Below are positions 17,403-26,096 of a stretch of 64,000 bases of DNA, one piece after another. The stretch is taken from positions 1 to 64,000 of the forward strand of contig JAYVLG010000042.1 of assembly GCA_043759595.1 (NCBI GenBank), given 5' to 3'. The notes under the pieces were generated by a model, which ran no database searches, had not been told where the DNA came from, and was given only the letters and a program-made list of their open reading frames with translations. Source of the stretch: Sulfurirhabdus sp043759595 (GTDB lineage Bacteria > Pseudomonadota > Gammaproteobacteria > Burkholderiales > SMCO01). A program made the position numbers and the translations under genes. The first letter of the stretch is position 1; each line of letters opens with the position of its first letter.

Positions 17403-19772
17403 TCATTGACTCTCTATGACACTCACGCTTATGCGGTCATAACGTCCTTGATCATCCAGTGCGGTTATATCATACCGCCCAACCTGATTAAACCTGATCG
17501 GTTGAGCTGAAGTGCCTTTGCCTGATGCGATCAACTGCCCATTCACCATCCAGTATACTTTTCCTGGTTGTCCACGCACTTCCAGCTTCACCGGCGGCAT
17601 GGTTCCTGTGTTGGGTCGCCGAATTTTTTCACCGTCGGTCAATCCAAGAATTTTGATGCCTGCTTCCGGATGATATTGCTTGTCACATGTTTCGTCCCAT
17701 TCCGGGGGCAGGGTTTTTGCGCGTAGCCCCGGCTCTAACCAAGGTTCCAAGGCTGCAGGCCAACGGGCTGCTTCGATCTTTTCAACAGGGCCACGGGCGC
17801 ATTCGGGGCTTACCCGTTTTCCGTTGTCTTTATTTAAATAGTAAGTATATCTGGCAGTTCCGCTGCGCAGTCGGTCTGAAAACGTAGGCGGTGCCACACC
17901 CCCCAATACCCAGGCAGTTCTCTGCGAAGCGCAAAGTGGCGCTGTTTCATCATCTAAGCGGGTGCCCAGCGGCCAGCATATTATTGCCTGTGTGACTTCT
18001 GATGGAGGCCGACGCAGCTTGCCGGTGCGATTTTCCGGCAGTATTGAAAACACATCCACAAGCAATGGCGACGCCACATTGGCTCCAAAAAACCCGGGAT
18101 TGGGGGTACCATCCGGACGGCCTACCCACACACCTACGGTGTAATGATCGCTCACACCGATAGCCCATGCATCACGGAATCCGAAACTGGTACCTGTTTT
18201 CCAGGCAATACCACGCTGCGCGCCCGCAGCACTATTGACGGCTTTAGCGGTGGGTCCGCCCGTCTCGAGGATATCGCGCACAATAAACGCAGCTCCTTCA
18301 CTCATCACCCTGCGCTCCTGCATTGGCTGCTGAGGGATAAACCTTGGCTTGCCTGCTAAACCTTTGCGCGCGAAGGAAGAATAAGCGCCCACCAGATCTT
18401 CGAGCGTTGTACCCACCCCGCCAAGAATAATGCTCAGATTCGGGGCAGCACCTCGCGGATAAGTCAGCGTAAGCCCACTACTTTGTAACAAGCCCGAGAA
18501 ACGAACGGGATCTAGCCTCTCCAGCACTTCTACTGCCGGTACATTGAGTGATTTGACGAGCGCTTCGGATACACTCACTGCGCCATGAAAAGACTGCTGG
18601 AAATTACCTGGCTGATACCCCGAGAAAGATTGGGGTACATCACTCAGCAATGATTCAGAATGGATCAACCCTTCATCCAGTGCAAAACCATACAAAAACG
18701 GCTTTAACGTTGACCCCGGTGAGCGGGAGGCTTGCACCATGTCTACGTGAGCGAAGCGCTGATCATCTGCAAAATCGGCCGAACCTGCATACGCTACCAC
18801 CTCCAGTGTACGGTTATCCATCACCAGGGTAGCCAGCGAAACTCTGGGTGGCAGGCTGCCTGCACGATCTGCCAGCAAGCCTTCCAGCATGGACTGTGCT
18901 GCGGGGTCGATGGTGCTATCAATACGAAGCTGCCCCTTCGCCTCTTTACGCAACCGGGCAGCCAGTAGCGGTGCCAGCAAGGGTTCCTGTATACGCTGGG
19001 CGTAAACGGGTTCTGTCAGAGCGTCGGTTACGATAGCGTGACCCCATTTTGCTTCCAGCCGCCGCAGCACTTTATCGCGAGCTATACGCGCACGGGCCGG
19101 ATACCGGTCTGGCCGCATCAACGAGGGGGCTTGTGGCAATACGGCAAGCAATGCGGCTTCGGCATGGGTAAGACGCTTTGCCGGTTTGTACAAATAACCG
19201 CGACTGGCAGCTTCCACCCCTTCCAACACGCCGCCCATGGGTGCGTAATTGAGATACAGCGTTAGAATACCTTGTTTCGAGTAATGCCACTCCAGTTGCA
19301 ACGCCCGCGCAATTTGCATTAGCTTCCCTGTGATCGTCCGGGGGGTAGGGTCCAGCATTCGCGCTACTTGCATGGTAATAGTCGAACCACCCGAGATCAC
19401 CCGGCCATGCGCCATCCATTGCCAGCCAGCTCGCATCAACGCCAGAGGATTTACCCCCGGGTGCCACCAGAACCATTTGTCTTCATAGGTAACCAGCGCT
19501 TCCAGATATAACGGTGAGACATCCGCCACCTTCACCGGGTGACGCCACACGTGCTGCCCGTCAGGAAACGCACGCAAAGGTGACCCGTCGCGCGCCAGCA
19601 CCACGACGGCATAGGGCGAATCTCGTCCTGGTTGCGGCAAAGGGAACAGCAAATCAAGCGCCAGCATGATCAAAACCATGACTATGCCGCCCCTCAGCCA
19701 ACGCCGGCGCTGCCTGAGTTTCGCCACTACCCTATTCCATGCAAACGCCATTTTGCAGCTTAACGCTACCAC
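17403..19772 (-). CDS. pbpC: penicillin-binding protein 1C (bifunctional glycosyltransferase/transpeptidase)
   Basis: A 789-aa class A PBP that polymerises and cross-links peptidoglycan. There is an N-terminal membrane anchor (about 28-45). The GT51 domain has EDKWFWWHPGVN and GGSTITMQVARML. The transpeptidase domain has the Ser nucleophile in SPGSTLKPF, an SxN-type SLN motif and KTGT. A C-terminal BiPBP_C domain (PNTGTMPPVKLEVRG...) marks it as PBP1C. It starts at GTG 19772, 3 bp after the alpha-2-macroglobulin stop; an ATG at 19751 is an alternative start and neither has a clear Shine-Dalgarno sequence. The pair pbpC-A2M is a classic bacterial association thought to link wall repair and protease trapping. 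Confidence 0.95.
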   Translation of the reverse strand: MVALSCKMAFAWNRVVAKLRQRRRWLRGGIVMVLIMLALDLLFPLPQPGRDSPYAVVVLARDGSPLRAFPDGQHVWRHPVKVADVSPLYLEALVTYEDKWFWWHPGVNPLALMRAGWQWMAHGRVISGGSTITMQVARMLDPTPRTITGKLMQIARALQLEWHYSKQGILTLYLNYAPMGGVLEGVEAASRGYLYKPAKRLTHAEAALLAVLPQAPSLMRPDRYPARARIARDKVLRRLEAKWGHAIVTDALTEPVYAQRIQEPLLAPLLAARLRKEAKGQLRIDSTIDPAAQSMLEGLLADRAGSLPPRVSLATLVMDNRTLEVVAYAGSADFADDQRFAHVDMVQASRSPGSTLKPFLYGFALDEGLIHSESLLSDVPQSFSGYQPGNFQQSFHGAVSVSEALVKSLNVPAVEVLERLDPVRFSGLLQSSGLTLTYPRGAAPNLSIILGGVGTTLEDLVGAYSSFARKGLAGKPRFIPQQPMQERRVMSEGAAFIVRDILETGGPTAKAVNSAAGAQRGIAWKTGTSFGFRDAWAIGVSDHYTVGVWVGRPDGTPNPGFFGANVASPLLVDVFSILPENRTGKLRRPPSEVTQAIICWPLGTRLDDETAPLCASQRTAWVLGGVAPPTFSDRLRSGTARYTYYLNKDNGKRVSPECARGPVEKIEAARWPAALEPWLEPGLRAKTLPPEWDETCDKQYHPEAGIKILGLTDGEKIRRPNTGTMPPVKLEVRGQPGKVYWMVNGQLIASGKGTSAQPIRFNQVGRYDITALDDQGRYDRISVSVIESQ

Positions 19773-19775
19773 GCG

Positions 19776-22700
19776 TCAGGGCTTGGCAGCGGCATCCGGC
19801 ACTACTGCTTTTTTCGCCCCGCTTTCCGAGCGTGCATCGATGACTTTTAATGTACCGCCGCCGCTACTCAAGCCAAATATATTGGGCCGGTACATGTCTT
19901 CTGCGTAAACCGGTGGCACCTGGAAGGTACCCGGTGTGACAACCCGGGCCCGATAAAACAGATGTACTTCGCGGAAACCCAATTGCACGGCTGCCACAAA
20001 CCGGTCATCCCTGAATTCCATATGACGAATCCGGCTGTCCGCCATGGCTGCAGCCGGGCTCATCCTCGCTATTTGCACCGTCCCCATTTGCTCACCTTGC
20101 ACAATGTTCAGATTTTCAATCTCTAATCCTGCAGGAATCCTATCAACAATCAGGCCAGTGGAAATTTGCGTGCTGGATTTCGCTACCAAATGCACCATCA
20201 CGCTTTCACCCACTTTAAGAGGGCGATCACCAATCAGGCTGCCATCCGGCGAATGAAGTGTGCGCGCAAGCGCAATGGGGTCGCTCTTGCTTTCCGGGGC
20301 CTTGATTGCATGACCAGACAAGGCAAATTCAAGATAGAGCGGTGATTTTCCCGTGTTACTCACGGTAATACCCGACTTAATTTCCTTCACACCAAGCTCG
20401 CGGAAATGAGTGGATTTAGCGCTTAGCTGCTCGGTTTCGCTCCCGGACACCACACTCGCTGCCCATGGCTCTCCCGTTTCAACCATAAACGACTGTCCCG
20501 CAAGAAACAGCGCCATTTTTTCCTGCGTGCTGAAGTATCGCTGCTTTTGTAATTCAGCCGCGATCTGAGGCAACAGATTACCCAGGCCCTCTATTTTAAT
20601 CTTGTGGCGTTCAAGCAACGCGTAACTCAAGGCTGCATCCCGGAGAGGCGTGCCATAATCTCCCCACCAATAGCCATCATCACGCCCTTTGCGCAAACCA
20701 TCGGCTATCGCGGTCTGAGCCCGTTTTTCATCTCCCATCAGGTGCAATGCCAGACCAAGATGAACCAGCGCCAAGCCGGTGTGTGCCTGCGCGCGCACTT
20801 CGTATAACTGACGCAATGTGGATACAGGTGCCTTGCTCTCCCGTGAAAGTATATAAGCACCATGGGCTAACACCGCAAATCTGCCCGCATCTCGGTAACG
20901 GTAATCTTCCCAGAAAGGTTGCGAGTTGGTGCCAGAGGTACCGGGCAACTCGATTCGTTTTGCCGGCAATCGAGGGGCCCCATCCTGCAATCCACGCAGC
21001 AAAAAGTCTATGGCCTTGCGGTGCATAGCTTCTGGCACTGCAAATCCTTGCTCACGGGCATCCTGCAAAAAGCCTGTTACATAGGACGATAACCAGTACT
21101 CATAATCTGATACATTACCCCACAGACTGAATCCGCCATTGGGTGCCTGCATTGCCGCAATGCGGCCAATGGCACCCTCCAGCATTTGCCCGCGTTGCTC
21201 ACGGGTATACGGCTTAAGCCCAAATCGGCGAGCCGCCGCCTCATCTACAAAAACATGGGGATACGCCGTGCTTGTGGTTTGCTCTGCACAGCCATAGGGA
21301 TAGGTAAGCAAACCCTGAATCGCTGAACGAATATCGATTGGCGGCTTATCCGAGAGTACCAAATGCCCCTCAACAGAACCCGGATGCAACCCGGATAACT
21401 CCGCATCGCGAACCTCTACTGATTTGCCCGCCTCAACGGTTATATATCGCCGAAGTTCGGTATTCGGCGTTGTAGCCTGCACCATCAGCGGGAAATGCCT
21501 GTCCAGTTGAATGTCTTTACCTTCGACTTTCACATTGATGTTTGCAAGCCCAAATGCCTGGCCGGACTCCACCGAGAAACGCAAGGTGGTTTTTTGCTGG
21601 TTTTTCAGGGCAACTGTACGCTGTCCCTCCTGAATAACCAATCCGCCCCCAGATGAAACAGCCACTTTAAACTGTTGATCAATGCCGGACATGTTGTGCA
21701 CATCCAGCGCAATCGTGGCTTTATCACCAAAGGCGAGAAAACGCGGGGTCGCCAACTCTGCCACCACCGGTGCCGCTACGATGACCTCTGCTTCTTTCGC
21801 ACCAAACTTATCGTCTGATGCAACTGCTACCATCAACCGCAATGTGCCGTTAAAATCAGGAACGGGCAGCGAAATCTCTGCCTCACCCTGCGCATTGAGT
21901 AATACCGGCCCACTGAACAGATCAATCAGCTTTACTTTTTTGGGCATGCTGCGTGTAGGTTTAGGGGCATCGTCACCACCAAACTTCAGACGGCCTTTCT
22001 GACCCTGCATTTTTTCAATCAAACGCCCATACAGATCATGCTGATCTGCTCCATACCGCAGCTTGCCAAAGAAAAACTCAAACGGATCGGGCGTGGCAAA
22101 ACGGGTAATATTTAAAATCCCCACATCCACCGCATAAAGCGTCACTACGGCTTGCTTGCCTTTGGCCTCCGGCACTCGCACTTTCACTTTCATGACGGTT
22201 TCCGGGCGCATTTTCTGAGGGGCTTCAAGGGTAACATTCAAATGCCGGCTAGACCGTTCCAACGGCAAATGGACAATACCGATAGCTCTGGCAGGCGTGA
22301 CCAGATCCCCTTGGCTGCCTGGTCGCAATGATGTCACCGTGACATACAGATCATGTCGCAGCCACTCTTTTGCTACCGGAATCTTCAGATCAGTTCCCTT
22401 TGCAGAAACACTGATTCGTTTGACCCACAGGGTGCGATCTCCTTCCACCGTCACCAGTGCCTCGCCATCATGAGGGGGGGTAATGGTAAGCTTTGCAGTA
22501 TCGCCCTCGGTATAGGCAGGCTTATCCAGTTTCATCGCAACGCGATCTGGTCGTGTGCCCTGTGCTTCATCAGTCTTGGCGCTCCAGCCTGCATAAAAAC
22601 GATAGCGCAGGGTCTGATTGGTTTCCGGATCCAGAATCTCTACCCGATAGCGTCCGTAACGAACCGGCAGGGTGAGTTTGGCCCGCCCGGAGGCAGCAAT

Positions 22701-24932
22701 CGAAATAGTGCGAGTCTCAACCAGTTCATCTGTCTCGGTAAAGCCGGAATGCCAGCCGCGTTGATCCTCAAATCGCCAGTAATAATCGCGGTCCTCACGG
22801 AATAAACGTACCGGTAGCCCTTTCGCAGCAATCATTTTGCCTTGCTGGTTCACCCTCACTACGTCAAATTCAACTTGCGAATTCTCCCGTGCATATTCCC
22901 CCGTAAATAACGGCCGCACACCAATCAGCGTTTTTGCAGGCCAAAGCACACGCTCGATGGTCCGAATGACCGGCCTGCCACCTGTTTCCAGCAAGCTCAT
23001 GGTTGCCCTGACCGAGAATGGCGAATGACGCCCGTTTGCTTTCGATACATCAACAGATACCTGGCTCAATCCCTCTTCGTCCAGCTTTGTCTCTGGCAGC
23101 TCCTCTCGGCTCTTGGCATCATCTTCTGCAAAATCGCCAAACTCAAAACCAGGATATTTTTCCGCTAGCGGATTGCGGTTGCGCTCGAACTGCACAACCC
23201 CAAGCAACTGATTACCCGCCGCTGGTGCGCCATACAAATAAGTGCCTTTTACATCAATATCAAATGTGGCTCCCTGCTCAAGGGCAGGAGATTTACTGCT
23301 CAAGTCCAGCTTCATCCTTTCAGGCAAAAACTCTTCTACACCGAAGCGATACACGGTACTGGGAGTTTTACTCGCCGGATCGAAACGCAGTTCGAGTGTC
23401 CAAAATCCGGTTGGCGCATCCGCAGGCAACACTAGCCGTTTCAGAAAATAGCCGGGGAAGCGTTTGTCACCCTGCCACGCTGCTGTAAATTGACTGCGTC
23501 CATCCGGACGTTTGAGAATCGCTTGTATCGGCTGCGTCTTAACGGGGCGCCCATCTGCATCCCGCGCCAGTATCGAAAGATCAAACGTCTCACCCGGACG
23601 GTAAAGATTTCTCCCGGAATAGGCAAACAACCGCACCGGCTTATAAGGTGCGCCAGTAATATCAAACTCGGAAAGATCAAGAGCAGGTTCTTTCAGCGCA
23701 ATCATTGCTAGCTGCTTGCCTTTTTTTGCCAGCACCACCCTCGCATCTTTTACCCTCTCGGCAAAGGCGGCGCGTCCATCACTGTCCGTTTCGCCACGCG
23801 CCAGCACTTTGCCCTGCTGGTCTAACCAGGAAACTTCCACCCCCTTCACAGCCTTGCCATCGGTGAGGGAGCTCACAAACGTATCGGCCGAATTTTCAAA
23901 CAACCGCAAGTGCAAACCAAGATCGCTCACATAGAAATACGTGGTTTGATGCTCGTAACGGAAGCGCCCGGGCTGGGTCATCACTGCTACATAAATGCCG
24001 GGCTCCTGAAGCTCTTTCACATCTTCCACCGGAATGTAGGTCACACTTCGTCGATTCTGTTTTTGCTCGGTCAAAAAACGGCCGGTATAAACGCTTTCGG
24101 CCATTTTGTGCAGTTTGTCCAGTTCATAATGAGGCACCGCACCATTCAATGACTGGTGTGCTGAATCATATTGCCAGTCTTCGCCCTCTTCTTCTTCACC
24201 CTCTTCACTGGATTTCTTTTTAGGCTTTGCTGGCCCTGCAATGACTTGCTCCAGAAAATCCGGCAAGCGCTCATTTTTAATACGTAAAAACTGTACATCC
24301 ACTTCGGGCACGTTGACTGTCACCACAGGTAAACCGCCATTTTGTTTCGCCGGCAATACCATGCCACGACTGGCAAAGTAATAAGCAGGTGATACAGCCC
24401 CGGTGCGAATCGAATAACGCGCTTCAGCCCCGAGCAAACTCCCCCCGGCCGCTTTCAGCTTGGGGCTGACTTGAACGACATAACGCGTTTGCGGCTTAAT
24501 ATGAGGAAAATACAGAAGACGGGGATTTTCACCAACGACCCAGGCACCGGTAACCACCTTGCCTCCATTGGTTTCGGTATCTTCAGGCTTAGTACTGACA
24601 CTGGATGGCTCAGCGGGAGGCGCCTCTTCATATCCGGTTTCCTCACCTTCCGATGATTGAGGAGCGCTCCGTTCGCCAGCCCGGGCTGGCATTTCAAAGA
24701 CCTGAACAAACGCATCATAACGGGTAGAAGCATCCAGCGGCTGTGTAAATGTCAGTGAGAGGGCAGGGCCACCATCGTAGCTCCGATCGTTGGCTTCCAC
24801 CAGGGCAAATTTGGCAAGTTGCGCCGATTCTTCGACTGGGTGCTTAGCACTGCTACCAGGCCAAAACCAATAGACCAGAGCAGCTATTGCCACCACCAAT
24901 ACAACCAAACCACCCAAACGTCCTGACCGCAT
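19776..24932 (-). CDS. yfhM: bacterial alpha-2-macroglobulin (YfhM-type)
   Basis: A 1718-aa periplasmic protease-trapping protein, anchored by an N-terminal span (GLVVLVVAIAALVYWFWPG). There is no lipobox cysteine, unlike the E. coli lipoprotein, so it appears membrane-anchored by an uncleaved helix. MG/MG1-type and A2M domains fill the middle (GRNLYRPGETFDLSILARD; FSGPVLLNAQGEAEISLPVP). The thioester motif YGCAEQT lies near residue 1214, so the covalent trap is intact. A low-complexity Glu/Lys stretch (KPKKKSSEEGEEEEGED) lies near residue 240. It is transcribed ahead of pbpC, with 3 bp between them. Confidence 0.95.
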   Translation of the reverse strand: MRSGRLGGLVVLVVAIAALVYWFWPGSSAKHPVEESAQLAKFALVEANDRSYDGGPALSLTFTQPLDASTRYDAFVQVFEMPARAGERSAPQSSEGEETGYEEAPPAEPSSVSTKPEDTETNGGKVVTGAWVVGENPRLLYFPHIKPQTRYVVQVSPKLKAAGGSLLGAEARYSIRTGAVSPAYYFASRGMVLPAKQNGGLPVVTVNVPEVDVQFLRIKNERLPDFLEQVIAGPAKPKKKSSEEGEEEEGEDWQYDSAHQSLNGAVPHYELDKLHKMAESVYTGRFLTEQKQNRRSVTYIPVEDVKELQEPGIYVAVMTQPGRFRYEHQTTYFYVSDLGLHLRLFENSADTFVSSLTDGKAVKGVEVSWLDQQGKVLARGETDSDGRAAFAERVKDARVVLAKKGKQLAMIALKEPALDLSEFDITGAPYKPVRLFAYSGRNLYRPGETFDLSILARDADGRPVKTQPIQAILKRPDGRSQFTAAWQGDKRFPGYFLKRLVLPADAPTGFWTLELRFDPASKTPSTVYRFGVEEFLPERMKLDLSSKSPALEQGATFDIDVKGTYLYGAPAAGNQLLGVVQFERNRNPLAEKYPGFEFGDFAEDDAKSREELPETKLDEEGLSQVSVDVSKANGRHSPFSVRATMSLLETGGRPVIRTIERVLWPAKTLIGVRPLFTGEYARENSQVEFDVVRVNQQGKMIAAKGLPVRLFREDRDYYWRFEDQRGWHSGFTETDELVETRTISIAASGRAKLTLPVRYGRYRVEILDPETNQTLRYRFYAGWSAKTDEAQGTRPDRVAMKLDKPAYTEGDTAKLTITPPHDGEALVTVEGDRTLWVKRISVSAKGTDLKIPVAKEWLRHDLYVTVTSLRPGSQGDLVTPARAIGIVHLPLERSSRHLNVTLEAPQKMRPETVMKVKVRVPEAKGKQAVVTLYAVDVGILNITRFATPDPFEFFFGKLRYGADQHDLYGRLIEKMQGQKGRLKFGGDDAPKPTRSMPKKVKLIDLFSGPVLLNAQGEAEISLPVPDFNGTLRLMVAVASDDKFGAKEAEVIVAAPVVAELATPRFLAFGDKATIALDVHNMSGIDQQFKVAVSSGGGLVIQEGQRTVALKNQQKTTLRFSVESGQAFGLANINVKVEGKDIQLDRHFPLMVQATTPNTELRRYITVEAGKSVEVRDAELSGLHPGSVEGHLVLSDKPPIDIRSAIQGLLTYPYGCAEQTTSTAYPHVFVDEAAARRFGLKPYTREQRGQMLEGAIGRIAAMQAPNGGFSLWGNVSDYEYWLSSYVTGFLQDAREQGFAVPEAMHRKAIDFLLRGLQDGAPRLPAKRIELPGTSGTNSQPFWEDYRYRDAGRFAVLAHGAYILSRESKAPVSTLRQLYEVRAQAHTGLALVHLGLALHLMGDEKRAQTAIADGLRKGRDDGYWWGDYGTPLRDAALSYALLERHKIKIEGLGNLLPQIAAELQKQRYFSTQEKMALFLAGQSFMVETGEPWAASVVSGSETEQLSAKSTHFRELGVKEIKSGITVSNTGKSPLYLEFALSGHAIKAPESKSDPIALARTLHSPDGSLIGDRPLKVGESVMVHLVAKSSTQISTGLIVDRIPAGLEIENLNIVQGEQMGTVQIARMSPAAAMADSRIRHMEFRDDRFVAAVQLGFREVHLFYRARVVTPGTFQVPPVYAEDMYRPNIFGLSSGGGTLKVIDARSESGAKKAVVPDAAAKP

Positions 24933-25049
24933 AATTTCCCCGCCTCAAATTGGATTTATTCTAATTATGAAAATGACATCACAATATTTTCGCATTGTGC
25001 CACGCAAATGTTAAAACAGCTAGTCAAGCCTCGGGTTCAGTCATGCTTT

Positions 25050-25233
25050 ACATCACTGATGAATCCACTACTGTATCTTTTTCTCCTATCCTGCTGATAT
25101 GTTTCATCAGACCTGATCATGTACTCACTTGATCACCAATGTTGCTTCCGAAACAGCTCGTCACAACGATGAAATCCCAGTCTAATGAAAATTCACCCCA
25201 CCCACATGAGTGATGAAATTTCATCACTCATGT
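25050..25233. promoter_or_regulatory. cluster of TGATGAAA sites including a 30-bp perfect palindrome
   Basis: Arms ACATGAGTGATGAAA (25204-25218) and TTTCATCACTCATGT (25219-25233) form a perfect 30-bp palindrome. Related octamers TGATGAAA/TTTCATCA occur exactly at 25102-25109 and, with one mismatch, at 25058-25065 (TGATGAAT), 25167-25174 (CGATGAAA region) and 25183-25190 (TAATGAAA). The copy at 25050-25063 also shares the ACAT-N3-TGATGAA arrangement of the palindrome arm. The palindrome ends 107 bp upstream of the sigma-54 -24 box. That is the usual distance and layout for an NtrC-type enhancer. Binding by the 1818-3257 regulator is inferred. Confidence 0.7.
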
Positions 25234-25340
25234 CAATTACCCGACATAGCAAGGCAAATTAAATTTTATTTAATCTAAAAACAACCGCTATTCGCCTCGT
25301 TTTCACTTGAATATGGTTACAATTCTGGTCGCGCATGCAG

Positions 25341-25356
25341 TGGCATATTTTTTGCG
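25341..25356 (+). promoter_or_regulatory. sigma-54 (RpoN) promoter of the pilin gene
   Basis: TGGCATATTTTTTGCG matches the consensus TGGCAYR-N4-TTGCW at every position but the last, with exact GG-N10-GC spacing (-24 GG at 25342-25343, -12 GC at 25354-25355). The predicted transcript start is at about 25367, some 30 bp before the pilin ATG at 25399. Pilin genes of this fold are often RpoN-dependent, and rpoN itself is in this window. Confidence 0.85.
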
Positions 25357-25398
25357 TTGCTCTTGATTGATACAAAATAACAAATGGAAATAATAAAC

Positions 25399-26046
25399 AT
25401 GCAAAACCAAAAGGGCTTTACCTTAATTGAAATTGCGATCGTGCTGGTTATCATTGGTTTGATACTGGGTGGCGTGCTGAAAGGCCAGGAAATGATTACC
25501 CAGGCCAAGATCAGAAATGTGGCGAATGATTTTAACGGCGTATCTGCAGCTTATTATACTTATCAGGACCGTTATCGTGCCATTCCGGGTGATGACCCAG
25601 GTGCAAACCGCTGGCCCACTGCAACCGTTTCTGCTAACGCTGGAAACGGTATTGTAGAAGGCAATTACAATAGCGCAACTGCAACCGATGAATCACGCCT
25701 GTTTTGGCAACAATTACGTCTTTCTGGGTTAATCACTGGAGCCGGCACAGATACAACACAACCACAAAATGCAGCTGGCGGGATGGTTGGTATACAGACT
25801 TCAACAACCGCTGCTCCTGTGCTTTCATTAAGTGGTTTAGTCTTATGTTCCTCAAATTTGCCTGGAAAAATAGCAAATGCCATCGATAGCCAATTTGATG
25901 ATGGCAGCCCATTAACCGGACAAGTACGTGCAATTGCTCAAGCTGCAGGCGCATCAAATCCTGCCGTAGCAACTGCTCCAACAGCTAATACAATCACATA
26001 TACAGATGACGGAAGCACCTTGTATATAGTCTGCAAAAACATTTAA
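25399..26046 (+). CDS. MSHA-type major-pilin-like prepilin
   Basis: A 215-aa type IV prepilin. I choose ATG 25399 over 25384 because it gives the short leader MQNQKG, with TGGAA just upstream. The cleavage site is G|FTLIEI with Glu at +5 and helix IAIVLVIIGLILGGVLKG. The GQEMITQAKIRNVANDFNGV and YRAIPGDDPGA segments are typical of MSHA-like pilins. A C-terminal Cys pair (LVLCSSN and YIVCKN) could form the D-region disulfide. It is monocistronic: sigma-54 promoter upstream, strong terminator 25 bp downstream. It lies 10 kb from the assembly operon at 1.8-15.6 kb, beyond pbpC/A2M, and is the best candidate in the window for its main subunit. Confidence 0.9.
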   Translation: MQNQKGFTLIEIAIVLVIIGLILGGVLKGQEMITQAKIRNVANDFNGVSAAYYTYQDRYRAIPGDDPGANRWPTATVSANAGNGIVEGNYNSATATDESRLFWQQLRLSGLITGAGTDTTQPQNAAGGMVGIQTSTTAAPVLSLSGLVLCSSNLPGKIANAIDSQFDDGSPLTGQVRAIAQAAGASNPAVATAPTANTITYTDDGSTLYIVCKNI

Positions 26047-26070
26047 AGTGATTTAAGATACAAATAAAAA

Positions 26071-26095
26071 AGGAGCCTTTAAAGGCTCCTTTTTT
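26071..26095. terminator. rho-independent terminator between pilin and antiporter genes
   Basis: Stem AGGAGCC / GGCTCCT around TTTAAA (26071-26090) is followed by T6 on the + strand and preceded by A5 (T5 on the - strand). It can therefore end both the + strand pilin transcript and the convergent - strand antiporter transcript. Confidence 0.9.
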
Positions 26096-26096
26096 A

